In this document: positions 1 to 8,443 of the stretch, one piece after another
Numbering within the stretch: position 1 is the first letter of the stretch
How the letters are laid out: each line of letters opens with the position of its first letter
NCBI RefSeq assembly: GCF_001598855.1
Contig: NZ_BCZS01000023.1
Coordinates: 1 to 64,000 of the forward strand
From: Pluralibacter gergoviae ATCC 33028 = NBRC 105706
GTDB lineage: Bacteria > Pseudomonadota > Gammaproteobacteria > Enterobacterales > Enterobacteriaceae
Length of the DNA: 64,000 nucleotides
Direction of reading: 5' to 3'
Made by a program: the position numbers and the translations under genes
The notes under the pieces: generated by a model
What the model was told of the DNA's origin: nothing
Seen by the model: only the letters and a program-made list of their open reading frames with translations
The model's database searches: none

Positions 1-248
1 CATGATAGGTGACCTTTCATGCTTACGGCAACGTCTCCTCCTGGCACAAACCAAACCATCAGCTACTTTAAGCATAATCAATATAAAGAAAGTATGAATC
101 TGGTCACGGTAAACACAACGGTATACAACTCAAATACAGCCACTACGTCGAATTACTGACGCCGCCTGAACCTCTACCCACCCAGGCTTCACCCTCCCCC
201 ACAGCCAAGGTATAGTGTTGCGCACTACGACACTCATGGAGCTGAGAC

Positions 249-2933
249 ATGGCCACCATTCTGGTCGACGGCGTGGATAAGACCGCGCAGATCCGCGACT
301 GGACGCTTTTCTGGTCAGACCGGGAAGCCTGCGTCAAACTGACCTGTCACTTTCCCTCCGGGAAAACGTTCTCCCGTCCGCTCAGCGAATGCCGGGTAAC
401 GCCGGCTGCGCAGGCTGAGGGAAATTTGCTTATCAGACGGGGCCAGCCGAACGCGCAGCAGATCTCCAGCGCGCAGCGCGTTGGCGACAAATATCTGCTG
501 GTTAACTTTAAGCCGGACGAACGGCCCTGGATCTATAAGTGCGAGGATGTCGAGCTGCGCACTGAGTCGGCTCTGAAGGAGAGTGACGTATTCGGCTATC
601 TGCGCAGCATTGCTCAGGAGCGGGTCAGCCAGGCAGCTCCGGGCAAAAAAAACATCGCTGAAAATACGCTTCGCCAGTTAGACAACATTATTGCCCATCC
701 GGATACGGTCCTCGACGCGTACTGCCGGGGAGAAAATGCTTCCCGCGCTGCGCCTGCTCGCCTTATCTACCCCTTCGGCCTTAATGAAAGCCAGATGCGG
801 GCCGTAGAGAGCGCCTTCAGCAAGCAGATTTCCGTTATTGAAGGGCCGCCCGGTACCGGAAAAACGCAGACTATCCTCAATATTGTCGCCAATATCCTGC
901 TGCAAAACAGCAGCGTGGCTATCGTCTCCAATAACAATACCGCCGTGGAAAATGTCTATGAGAAGCTTGCCCGCGCCGGACTCAATTATGCTGTTGCGAA
1001 GCTTGGCAGCGCCGAGAACCGGGAGCATTTTTTCGCCGAACTTCCCGCCCGGCCCGAAATAGCGCACGTCGCGGCAGCAGAAACAGAGGATGACCTGGCG
1101 CAACTTAAAAAGCATCTCGGGGCCCAGAATGCCGCCGCGCGCCTGCGGGCGCTGATTGATGAATTAAGCATTGAGCATAAGTATCTGCAGCAGTGGGCCG
1201 AGCGCGAAAAGCCGGGACCGCTGCCCGATGCCGGGCGCTACGCCTCGGGAAAAGAGAAAATAGCCGAACTCATGGCACGCATTCGGCAGATGCGTGAGGA
1301 GAAACTGCGCTGGCGAAACAGGCTGGCGCTGCTGCTGAGGTTTGGCATTATCAATACCGCCCCGTTTAATAGCGCAGAAAAAAGAACGCGTCTGTTTTTC
1401 GCCCTTCAGCTGCACTATTACAACGTGCGCCTGCAGGATGCCCGCCGCGAGCTGGCCGAACAGGAGCAGATACTGCAGGCCAATAACGTCAGTGAGCTGC
1501 TGCAGCGCGTGACGTCTGAGTCGATGAACGTGCTTCACCAGCATCTGGCACAATCCATTGGCGCTGATTCAGACTTTACTCACGACAACTACCGCCGCCG
1601 CTTCTCCGACTTTATCCGGCGCTATCCGGTGATTGGCAGCAGCACGCACTCTATCGTTAACTCGCTGGCCCCGAATACGCTGCTCGATTACGTCATCATC
1701 GATGAGGCTTCCCAGCAGGATATTATCCCCGGCATTCTGGCTCTGGCCTGCGCCCGAAATATCATTGTCGTCGGGGACCGCAAGCAGTTGCCCCACGTCC
1801 CGGAACCCACGGACGTCCTCCCCCCAGCGCGCCATTACGACTGCACCACGCAAAGCCTGCTGGACTCGCTGTTCAGCCTCTACGGCGAAGCGCTGCCGGT
1901 AACGCTGCTCAAGGAGCACTACCGCTGCCATCCCAAAATTATCCACTTCTGCAATAAACAGTTTTATGACAATCAGCTGGTGGTCATGACCCGGGATGGC
2001 GGCGAAGAGGCGCTTTCGCTGGTGGTCACCGCCAAAGGTAACCATGCGCGGCGCTACAGTAACCTGCGAGAGCTTGAATCATTCCTCGCCGTAGAGGATG
2101 CCAGCGGGGCCAGCCGCGGCTTTATCGCGCCGTACAATGCGCAGATATCGCTCTCCGAGCGGGTTCTTCCCGCCGATTTCGTTAATCTGACGGTGCATAA
2201 GTTTCAGGGCCGGGAGTGTGAAGAGATCGTATTCTCCACGGTCATTGATAAAAAAGCCGACGCCAGAGCGCTCGACTTTGTCGACGATCCCCACTTGATC
2301 AACGTTGCCGTATCGCGGGCGCAAAAACAGTTTACGCTGCTCACCGGCGACGGGGTATTTAGCGGTAATAACAAACATGTCGCCGCCCTGGTCCGCTACA
2401 TGACCTACTACGCCAGTACGACTCAGGTGCATCACAGTCCGGTTATCAGCGCCTTCGATCTTCTCTATGAGGAGTACGACCGCCGTCTCGAAAGCCTGCG
2501 CGCCAGGCTCGATCCCGCAGACTCCCGCCACCGCTCGGAGCAAATCGCCATGCGCTTAATCAGAGATGTGCTTAGCCAAACGGCCTATGCCGGGGTCGTT
2601 GTACACCAGCAGATCCTGTTAAGACAGCTGGTAACCGATGTCGATAACCGCTTCGACACGCGGCAGCGGGAATTAATGGCCCAGGGCAGCAGCTGCGATT
2701 TTGTATTCTATTTCCGCGTAGGCAAGCAGCCGTTCGCGGTTATTGAAGTTGACGGTGGTTCCCACGACGCCCCGGAACAGCAGGAGCGTGATGCGCGTAA
2801 AGATGAGATTCTGGCCGCCTGCGCTCTTCCCCTGCTCAGGCTGCGGACTATCGACAGCAGAATCGAGGAAAAGATCGGCGCATTCCTGCTGAAGAGCATG
2901 CAAAGCAGTTTGGTTACTGCAGGGGAGGTATGA
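249..2933 (+). CDS. SF1 (DNA2/UPF1-like) helicase with C-terminal DUF2726-like nuclease domain
   Basis: An 894-residue probable ATP-dependent nucleic acid helicase. Seen: Walker A GPPGTGKT at residues 199-206, Walker B DEAS at 485-488, a late FQGRE motif, and the SF1 motif VI-like NVAVSRAQKQF. The middle (about 290-480) is a helical, charged insertion. The C-terminal ~110 residues carry an IEVDGGSH motif around E833-D835 with basic residues after it, which matches DUF2726 / PD-(D/E)XK-type endonuclease folds. Helicase-nuclease fusions of this type are found both in housekeeping and in phage-defence settings. The gene stands alone, next to an AT-rich acquired segment. A defence role is only inference; helicase identity is firm. 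Confidence 0.85.
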   Translation: MATILVDGVDKTAQIRDWTLFWSDREACVKLTCHFPSGKTFSRPLSECRVTPAAQAEGNLLIRRGQPNAQQISSAQRVGDKYLLVNFKPDERPWIYKCEDVELRTESALKESDVFGYLRSIAQERVSQAAPGKKNIAENTLRQLDNIIAHPDTVLDAYCRGENASRAAPARLIYPFGLNESQMRAVESAFSKQISVIEGPPGTGKTQTILNIVANILLQNSSVAIVSNNNTAVENVYEKLARAGLNYAVAKLGSAENREHFFAELPARPEIAHVAAAETEDDLAQLKKHLGAQNAAARLRALIDELSIEHKYLQQWAEREKPGPLPDAGRYASGKEKIAELMARIRQMREEKLRWRNRLALLLRFGIINTAPFNSAEKRTRLFFALQLHYYNVRLQDARRELAEQEQILQANNVSELLQRVTSESMNVLHQHLAQSIGADSDFTHDNYRRRFSDFIRRYPVIGSSTHSIVNSLAPNTLLDYVIIDEASQQDIIPGILALACARNIIVVGDRKQLPHVPEPTDVLPPARHYDCTTQSLLDSLFSLYGEALPVTLLKEHYRCHPKIIHFCNKQFYDNQLVVMTRDGGEEALSLVVTAKGNHARRYSNLRELESFLAVEDASGASRGFIAPYNAQISLSERVLPADFVNLTVHKFQGRECEEIVFSTVIDKKADARALDFVDDPHLINVAVSRAQKQFTLLTGDGVFSGNNKHVAALVRYMTYYASTTQVHHSPVISAFDLLYEEYDRRLESLRARLDPADSRHRSEQIAMRLIRDVLSQTAYAGVVVHQQILLRQLVTDVDNRFDTRQRELMAQGSSCDFVFYFRVGKQPFAVIEVDGGSHDAPEQQERDARKDEILAACALPLLRLRTIDSRIEEKIGAFLLKSMQSSLVTAGEV

Positions 2934-3050
2934 GGGACATTCCGTGAAATCACCACGCTGTCTGAAGTTGATCCTACCCACGTATTATTGCACTCATACT
3001 GCCTTGCGGGCCATGTGGCCCTTAGCAGGGCCTGACAATCTGCTCTTAAA

Positions 3051-3818
3051 CTACCAGAAAATCGAAATCCCCATCCGACCGATGAGAAACAGTAAGAGTA
3101 GTAGAAAAAAAATCCTGATAAATCCACTACCGTATCTCAAGGCTAAGAAAACTCCTGTCATAGCCCCCGCAACATTGCAAATACCAACAATACATCCAGT
3201 TATCCATAATACGTTCCCCGACGGCACAAAAAACAGTAATGCGGCAGTAAAGGTTCCAAGATTAATTAACTTGGCTGAAGCCGATGCATTCAAAAAGTCA
3301 AAACCAAAGCATTTAACAAAAGCAAATAGCAAAAGACTTCCGCTACCCGCACCGAATATGCCATCATAGAAGCCGATAAAAGCGCCCAGCACGACACCCA
3401 AAAGAACTTCTTTTCGACCTATTCTGATATCGGCATGAATCCTCCCGAGGTCTTTTTTCATAAACGTGTATACTGCCATAACAATAAGAACTACAAAAAC
3501 CAGATACTCCATAACTGCCCTTGGCACCAGAGATACGGCATATGCACCAGTAAATGAAAAAACAAATGCGGCCATCATTGTTGGAATAATAAGCTTCCAT
3601 ACAATATTTACCCGCCGAAGATAGCCTGATATAGAAACTGAATTACCTAGCAGCACTGCCAATTTGTTGGTGCCAAAAACAGTCGCCAGACTGTATCCGG
3701 GTAACGCATGGATCAGAGCCGGAATTTGAACAAGCCCGCCACCGCCAACTGCGGCATCAATAAGACCACCGCAGAAAGCAAAGCTCCCCAGTGCAAAAAG
3801 AGAAAAATCAATACTCAT
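3051..3818 (-). CDS. TSUP (TauE/SafE) family membrane exporter
   Basis: A 255-residue polytopic inner-membrane protein with the two-repeat layout of the TSUP (TauE/SafE, DUF81) family. Glycine-rich helices recur near the start of each half: GGLIDAAVGGGGL at about 18-30, and a GFYDGIFGAGSGS stretch near 150. Family members move sulfite, sulfoacetate or other organosulfur anions. The substrate cannot be read from sequence. It lies downstream of the unrecognised gene at 4113-5111 on the same strand, 294 bp away. Base composition is clearly AT-richer than the core genes to the right. The family assignment is firm, the substrate open. Confidence 0.85.
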   Translation of the reverse strand: MSIDFSLFALGSFAFCGGLIDAAVGGGGLVQIPALIHALPGYSLATVFGTNKLAVLLGNSVSISGYLRRVNIVWKLIIPTMMAAFVFSFTGAYAVSLVPRAVMEYLVFVVLIVMAVYTFMKKDLGRIHADIRIGRKEVLLGVVLGAFIGFYDGIFGAGSGSLLLFAFVKCFGFDFLNASASAKLINLGTFTAALLFFVPSGNVLWITGCIVGICNVAGAMTGVFLALRYGSGFIRIFFLLLLLFLIGRMGISIFW

Positions 3819-4112
3819 GGCTTATTACAGACCTCTCATAAGCAATAAACATCATTTTAAAACCGAAACACCTATCGGCTTAAGATATAATTAACTTCCT
3901 TATAAGAGAAAACTGCAACACATTTCAAAAAATCTATTACAGCTTTCCAGAAGAAAAAAATGATTAACACACAACCCAATCATTTAAAATAAAATCTTTT
4001 AACACACTGATAAAGTTCTGCTTTTGAGACTATTGCATGGCGAAAAACATAATAACTGAACTTACATTACAAATTATAATAAAACCCATCAAACTTTGGA
4101 CATTACAGTATC

Positions 4113-5111
4113 TTAGTGAGTCAGTACGCTTTGTAATGCAGAAAAAGCGATGCCAACTCTTCGGTTATAATCGAGCATAATATTTTTAAGTCGCTCTATG
4201 TCGAATGATAGTTCAGCTATACGACCAAAAGCCTGTACTGCGGCCAGCGCATGCAAACCATGCCTGCTTTCAACCTCACCGGCATGACCCATGACGTAGC
4301 CTTTAGCGTTACGCAAAGTTTTAGCATCCTCGTCAAGTAACGGATTAAAGGATAATAGTTTCCTCTCTATAAACTGGGCAATAAAATTGTATTCGCGTCC
4401 GTTCCAAAGCTCAGAAGCAACAGATACCATTATAGCATCCATAATCGACTGCAAGTGTTCAGTTGAACTCATTGCAGACCTATATTTTGCAATGCCTATG
4501 TTATAGAGAAAATCAGAAAATTCATTACATGCATTAATTTTATATTGTTCATCAACACACGCGGAAGCCCCGAACGCACCTGTCATATATTGATACATTC
4601 CATCATGCCCTTTTTGCCCAAGACCAAAGTCATCTTTTGTAACTTCATGCATATGAGCCAGCACCTTATGATAGATATCATGTTTTTCACGTGAAAGATG
4701 AAGACTATCAGCGGACAGGCGCATAATTATTTTCCCGGATACCAAACTCGTTGTTTTATGCGTTTCATTCCAGCCATTGAAGAAACTGAGGACTCCAAAA
4801 TCAACTTTCTCTTTGTTCAAAAAAGCAAAAAAGGCCCCTTCTGTATATGCCTGAGCCTCTTGTGTTATCTCGTGATAAAGAACCTCATACATCATATCCT
4901 GAATATCTTTAACATGATCAATATGGGCTGGAATGGCTGCTCTGCGAACATCTCCTGCTAACCAACGGCTCGGGATTTTCAACATTGAGATATGTTTAGG
5001 CAAACCATAGATGAATTCCTCTCCCAGCTCCAGCATAGAGGAGTTTTTTTTCGATATGCCATCATAGTATTGCAATGATAATGAAGTCATAAGTTCACTT
5101 CTGTTATCCAC
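4113..5111 (-). CDS. Hypothetical all-helical protein, possibly haem-oxygenase-like diiron enzyme
   Basis: A 332-residue soluble protein I cannot name. It is almost wholly helical, with acidic/histidine motifs spaced on helices: E76-x3-H80-E81, E85, E91, and a striking H276-x2-E279-x-E281-x2-H284 segment near the C-terminus. This resembles the ligand pattern of haem-oxygenase-like diiron oxidases/oxygenases (the fold of UndA, BesC and SznF), but I cannot verify the alignment. It sits between a TSUP exporter and a divergent LysR regulator, so it may be the enzyme of a small regulated catabolic or tailoring unit. M8 is an alternative start. AT-rich composition suggests transfer. Confidence 0.6.
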   Translation of the reverse strand: MDNRSELMTSLSLQYYDGISKKNSSMLELGEEFIYGLPKHISMLKIPSRWLAGDVRRAAIPAHIDHVKDIQDMMYEVLYHEITQEAQAYTEGAFFAFLNKEKVDFGVLSFFNGWNETHKTTSLVSGKIIMRLSADSLHLSREKHDIYHKVLAHMHEVTKDDFGLGQKGHDGMYQYMTGAFGASACVDEQYKINACNEFSDFLYNIGIAKYRSAMSSTEHLQSIMDAIMVSVASELWNGREYNFIAQFIERKLLSFNPLLDEDAKTLRNAKGYVMGHAGEVESRHGLHALAAVQAFGRIAELSFDIERLKNIMLDYNRRVGIAFSALQSVLTH

Positions 5112-5163
5112 AGGCTTAAAGTATTTAAATGCTCCTGATATTCATTGGTAAGTGGATGAATAT

Positions 5164-5180
5164 GAACTACTTTCTAGTTC
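5164..5180. promoter_or_regulatory. Candidate LysR operator (GAACTA-N5-TAGTTC)
   Basis: A perfect 6-bp inverted repeat with a 5-nt spacer, in the divergent gap between the gene at 4113-5111 and the LysR gene at 5306. This position and size are typical of LysR-type binding sites. Whether this LysR uses it is inferred. Confidence 0.4.
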
Positions 5181-5196
5181 CATCACGTTATTTTAC

Positions 5197-5219
5197 AAAG
5201 TGATTTCTAACTCCACTTT
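5197..5219. promoter_or_regulatory. Second candidate LysR operator (AAAGTG-N11-CACTTT)
   Basis: A perfect 6-bp inverted repeat with an 11-nt spacer in the same divergent gap, 16 bp past the first dyad. Two sites in tandem would suit a LysR-type activator with recognition and activation sites. Inferred from sequence only. Confidence 0.35.
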
Positions 5220-5305
5220 ATTCAGGTGATTCTAGGATGATTGATTGATACACTTCAACTGACTTATAGTGAGTTAATTATTCACTTTTAATGAGGTATG
5301 TAGGG

Positions 5306-6196
5306 ATGGATTTATCTCAGCTGAGAATGTTTAAAACAGTCGCCGAACAGGGCAGCATCGCCAGAGCATCTGAAATACTGCACTGCGTTCCCTCAAATAT
5401 TACAAACAGAATCAAGCTTCTGGAAGCGGAGATGGGTGTTTCTCTTTTCATCCGCAAAGGTCGCGGACTTATCATCACGCCTTCGGGGAAAATACTGCTG
5501 GAATACGCCAGCAAAATTCTGTCTTACTGCCAGGAGGCCCGCAGAGCGCTCGAACCCTCGTCAGAACCTGCGGGGATATTGCGGATCGGGGCCATTGAAT
5601 CTGCTGCAACGGGACGGCTACCAATGGTTCTCTCAAAATTCCACCAGAACTATCCCGCAGTCCGGGTAGAGTTCTCTACCGGAACCTGGCAACAGTTAGT
5701 CATTGATGTTGCCGATCATAAACTTGATGGCGCTGTCATTGCGACAAAGAATGACCACCCCAATATCACTTATGTGAATGTTCATAAAGAATCACTGGTA
5801 TTGATTGCATCTCCTTATGCGGGAAAGATATCGTCCCCTCAGGACCTGAAAGGCAAAAGCATTTATATGTGGCCTCATGGATGCCCTTATCGACAGGCTC
5901 TGGAGCATTGGATGAATCAGCATCAGGTCACGTTCGATATCATCGACATTGCAAGTTACGGAACGATCCTTGGGTGCGTTAGTTGTGGATCGGGTGTTTC
6001 GCTGGTACCTGCTGGCTTTTTTGAGCAGTTCAAAGGAGCGAGTAATATCAGCGGATACACATTTAGCGAATTACTCCCCGTGCAAAATTACTTTATAAGA
6101 AATAGTATAATAGAATCTCATTACGCGCGTAATGCGTTTGAAACGCTGTTACGTGCTGAATTAAATGAAGCCAGACACTCTTATCATTGTATTTAA
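5306..6196 (+). CDS. LysR-family transcriptional regulator
   Basis: A 296-residue LTTR: N-terminal winged HTH (residues 1-60, LRMFKTVAEQGSIARASE followed by the usual SNITNRIKLLE recognition helix), then a two-lobed effector-binding domain. An in-frame ATG lies five codons upstream at 5291. I prefer 5306, because TGAGG about 9 nt upstream fits as ribosome site and the protein then begins MDLSQLRMF, the normal LTTR start. It is divergent from the helical protein at 4113-5111 with two dyads between them, so it probably controls that gene and perhaps the TSUP exporter. Its composition is closer to core genes than that of the two minus-strand genes. Confidence 0.88.
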   Translation: MDLSQLRMFKTVAEQGSIARASEILHCVPSNITNRIKLLEAEMGVSLFIRKGRGLIITPSGKILLEYASKILSYCQEARRALEPSSEPAGILRIGAIESAATGRLPMVLSKFHQNYPAVRVEFSTGTWQQLVIDVADHKLDGAVIATKNDHPNITYVNVHKESLVLIASPYAGKISSPQDLKGKSIYMWPHGCPYRQALEHWMNQHQVTFDIIDIASYGTILGCVSCGSGVSLVPAGFFEQFKGASNISGYTFSELLPVQNYFIRNSIIESHYARNAFETLLRAELNEARHSYHCI

Positions 6197-6275
6197 TATA
6201 GTGCCTGGCCCGATCCTGACCGAGAACAGTAGGCACACAACTAAGTGAATAAATTTGCAGCCGGAAGTGATTCAC

Positions 6276-6440
6276 ATGACTAAACCAGCAACGATAAGTA
6301 AGAAATCACGTCAACGGCATTCGCCTCAATCTCGCAGCGCCCCGGTGCTTGCATAACGCTTCGGCATCACCACTGCCGCCGGAGAACTCCGTCTTTCAGG
6401 CTCATCGCATACTCATGGTGCCTGTCAGTCAGAGCGTTAG
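6276..6440 (+). pseudogene. Degenerate IS3-family transposase OrfA fragment
   Basis: Reading from an ATG at 6276 gives MTKPATISKKSRQRHSP, which closely resembles the N-terminus of IS3-family OrfA proteins (consensus of the type MTKPASTTKKxRKQHSP). The frame meets TAA at 6354-6356, then continues as a recognisable RFGITTAAGELRLS (compare RIGVAAAARELSL) to a stop at 6440. The copy is short, stopped and diverged. No OrfB or clear terminal repeats are visible. It marks an old insertion within the accessory segment. Confidence 0.6.
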
Positions 6441-6480
6441 TTCAAGAGAAAATGCGTTAAACCATATACAATTCAGAAAA

Positions 6481-6900
6481 TCAGAAATGATAGACAACCT
6501 GTACAATTACCGTTTCCTCACCTGTTAAGGCATCTATATAGATAGATTCCTTAGGATCGTTTTTGCGCCAACACGTCGTATCAAAGTCACACTTATACCG
6601 CCTGTATCCAACGCCGGACAGATAGCCTTCTATTTTACCTGTATCCAGTGAGCCATAGAACTTGACCGAGTGAACATGCGCTGCCGGCCCGGTTATGTTT
6701 GCGAAATCAAAGGAATACCTGGGAGTTATCCTCGGTATTTTTTTTAGCACGTCAGGAGTATAAAAATTATACTCACGCTTATCTGACTCGGTGTAATGAG
6801 CGCTCCCGGCGAACTCCATTTTAATCCAGGACCAGGCGTAGATAACAGTTACAAAAAGAACGATTACTACACCTCCGAGTAGCATAAGTGACTTACGCAT
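6481..6900 (-). CDS. Hypothetical single-span membrane protein
   Basis: A 139-residue protein of unknown function. I start it at 6900 (MRKSLMLLGG), because this gives a clean N-terminal hydrophobic segment (residues 5-23) and an 8-nt overlap with the stop of the upstream gene at 6893-7594, implying translational coupling. An in-frame ATG at 6954 would extend it by 18 residues. The rest is probably periplasmic, with two cysteines near KCDFDTTCW that could form a disulfide. Unrecognised. Its pairing with the upstream gene and proximity to a DUF943 gene suggest an effector/immunity or envelope accessory locus, which is inference. Confidence 0.55.
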   Translation of the reverse strand: MRKSLMLLGGVVIVLFVTVIYAWSWIKMEFAGSAHYTESDKREYNFYTPDVLKKIPRITPRYSFDFANITGPAAHVHSVKFYGSLDTGKIEGYLSGVGYRRYKCDFDTTCWRKNDPKESIYIDALTGEETVIVQVVYHF

Positions 6901-7594
6901 AGGGCAACCTACCCCCTTTAGCCGTATCGATAAATGAACCCTCTTTGCTGGCAATACCCACTATGCCTGAACGAAAATCACTCCAGGGTCTTATGGTCGT
7001 CATAAAATTCGGTAGATGACTTTTTCGGGGTCTGGCATGTGGAAATTTCTCAGGATCGGGAAATAATATAGGTGAAAATGATGCATTTTTCCATGAGCCC
7101 AGTTTTCCGTAAAAGTCCCATCTTTTAAGCGCCTCCTGTTTGCTGACTGGGCGAAGAAGTTCAAATGGATTGGAGATGCTTACCACGCGGTAAAAACCTA
7201 GCAGATCTGATACCAAATCCTCCCCGCTAAAGCCACTGTCAGTCACCAGATTAATGGGAAAAGACGCCTGTAATCCTTCAAACTTCAGCGCGAGCGACAT
7301 CATCATCGCCAGAGCAATGCTTCTGCGTTCGTTGTATGAACGGCCGCGCTTGATACGCCATTTAATAAATTTCCCCATTTTCAAGGTCCTGGTTGGGTCG
7401 ACCATCGATTGAGAATAAGTCACATCATAACGACCAGAGCCTGACGATTCTCCAGCATCAATATCCATCAGTAGCTTTCTTATGTCGGTACCCTGAGCAT
7501 GTCCGAGATCAATCCATCCAAGGACCTCAGTATAAATAAGCCCGTACTTAACGTGTGAATTTCTGCCATCAATAATATCATCTCTTGTACTCAT
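6893..7594 (-). CDS. Hypothetical protein, coupled to downstream membrane protein
   Basis: A 233-residue soluble protein without a signal peptide that I do not recognise with confidence. Features seen: a WIDLGHAQG motif near residue 27, an arginine-rich ERRSIALAMMMSLALKFE helix, and SGFSGEDLVSDLLGFYR around 120. The last two are reminiscent of, but not proven to match, enterobacterial DUF4056-type proteins found near secretion-system effector islands. It overlaps the next gene by 8 nt, so the two are co-translated. AT-richer than the core genome. Confidence 0.55.
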   Translation of the reverse strand: MSTRDDIIDGRNSHVKYGLIYTEVLGWIDLGHAQGTDIRKLLMDIDAGESSGSGRYDVTYSQSMVDPTRTLKMGKFIKWRIKRGRSYNERRSIALAMMMSLALKFEGLQASFPINLVTDSGFSGEDLVSDLLGFYRVVSISNPFELLRPVSKQEALKRWDFYGKLGSWKNASFSPILFPDPEKFPHARPRKSHLPNFMTTIRPWSDFRSGIVGIASKEGSFIDTAKGGRLPYA

Positions 7595-7707
7595 CCTGAG
7601 GCCTTTTCCATTTGATTAATTTAATAAAAACTAATCTTTTCCTTACTAACTGTAAATATCCTTAATCAGACATACTGGTATTACAATAGAGAATTGAGTA
7701 GATTTAA

Positions 7708-7830
7708 TACTTGCTCGTCATCGTTGGGTGGTTAGAAATCATCTATATCATGGCAGGGGGTTGGGGCTATCCGGGCGGCCCGGTAGTGACCGGCGAAACG
7801 CAGGGTAAGGAACCAACATGCGTAAATTAA
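7708..7830 (+). pseudogene. Start-less C-terminal remnant of a small membrane protein
   Basis: An open frame without a plausible start encodes a hydrophobic stretch (LLVIVGWLEIIYIM) followed by a glycine/proline tail ending GETQGKEPTCVN. It overlaps the ATG of the DUF943 gene at 7818 in a different frame, as an upstream operon partner would. It looks like the last part of a deleted membrane gene that once preceded DUF943. This is an inference from reading the frame; no homologue is named. Confidence 0.3.
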
Positions 7831-8207
7831 TCGTTTTTATATTCATCATCCTGTCATGCACCTTATCTTATCGACTTACCGGAAAGCATAACGTTTCCAT
7901 CATTGATGCCCATTATGACAGCAGCACCGCGCAAATCATTGTCAATAAACTCCCGTTAACCAAGGCAGAAAAAATCGACTGGTGGCAGAAAAACCAGCGC
8001 AGCGTGCTGGAAAAATATAATATCCCCACCGGCGACAAATCTCCCTTTCTGATTGCCATCTACGCCTTCGGCAACGGTTATCGGGTCGAGGGTAAGGAAG
8101 ACAGGCTTTGCTTCTCCGATATTGAGCCGCCAAAGAACTGCATCGACAAAAATATCCTGATGACGATCTGGCGCACCCGCGACGGCGGCGTGAAATATCA
8201 ATTTTAG
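7818..8207 (+). CDS. DUF943 family protein
   Basis: A 129-residue protein with an N-terminal hydrophobic anchor/signal (residues 3-18) and the DUF943 pattern: IIVNKLPLT, then KIDWWQKNQ around 52-60 and KYNIP near 67, ending in a short beta-rich domain with two cysteines. The family is restricted to enterobacteria, lacks a known function and often occurs in clusters with other small membrane proteins near secretion or toxin islands. The ribosome site is AAGGA, 8 nt upstream. The preceding frame appears to be a remnant of a former partner. Confidence 0.7.
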   Translation: MRKLIVFIFIILSCTLSYRLTGKHNVSIIDAHYDSSTAQIIVNKLPLTKAEKIDWWQKNQRSVLEKYNIPTGDKSPFLIAIYAFGNGYRVEGKEDRLCFSDIEPPKNCIDKNILMTIWRTRDGGVKYQF

Positions 8208-8443
8208 ATACCAGTGCCCATCATTTCCCCCACCTTTCCGAAACATCTGAATTTTCCCTGTTTCCCTCTTTATGCCAATCGTCGCCCCGGCGCGTGTCCT
8301 ACGTTTATTCTCTGCATTACGTTTTGTTAACACACCACGCCGTATCGCGACGCCGCGGTGCCGCCGCCAGGGACGGGATCAACGAGGCAAGCGCCCCGCT
8401 TCTCCCCCACCGCATACGGTGAAAAACATCTACGGAGAAAATC

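Noticed and set aside
3008..3021. GGGCCA-TG-TGGCCC hairpin after the TSUP gene
   Set aside because: Short stem, 2-nt loop, no T-run on either strand; not a convincing terminator.
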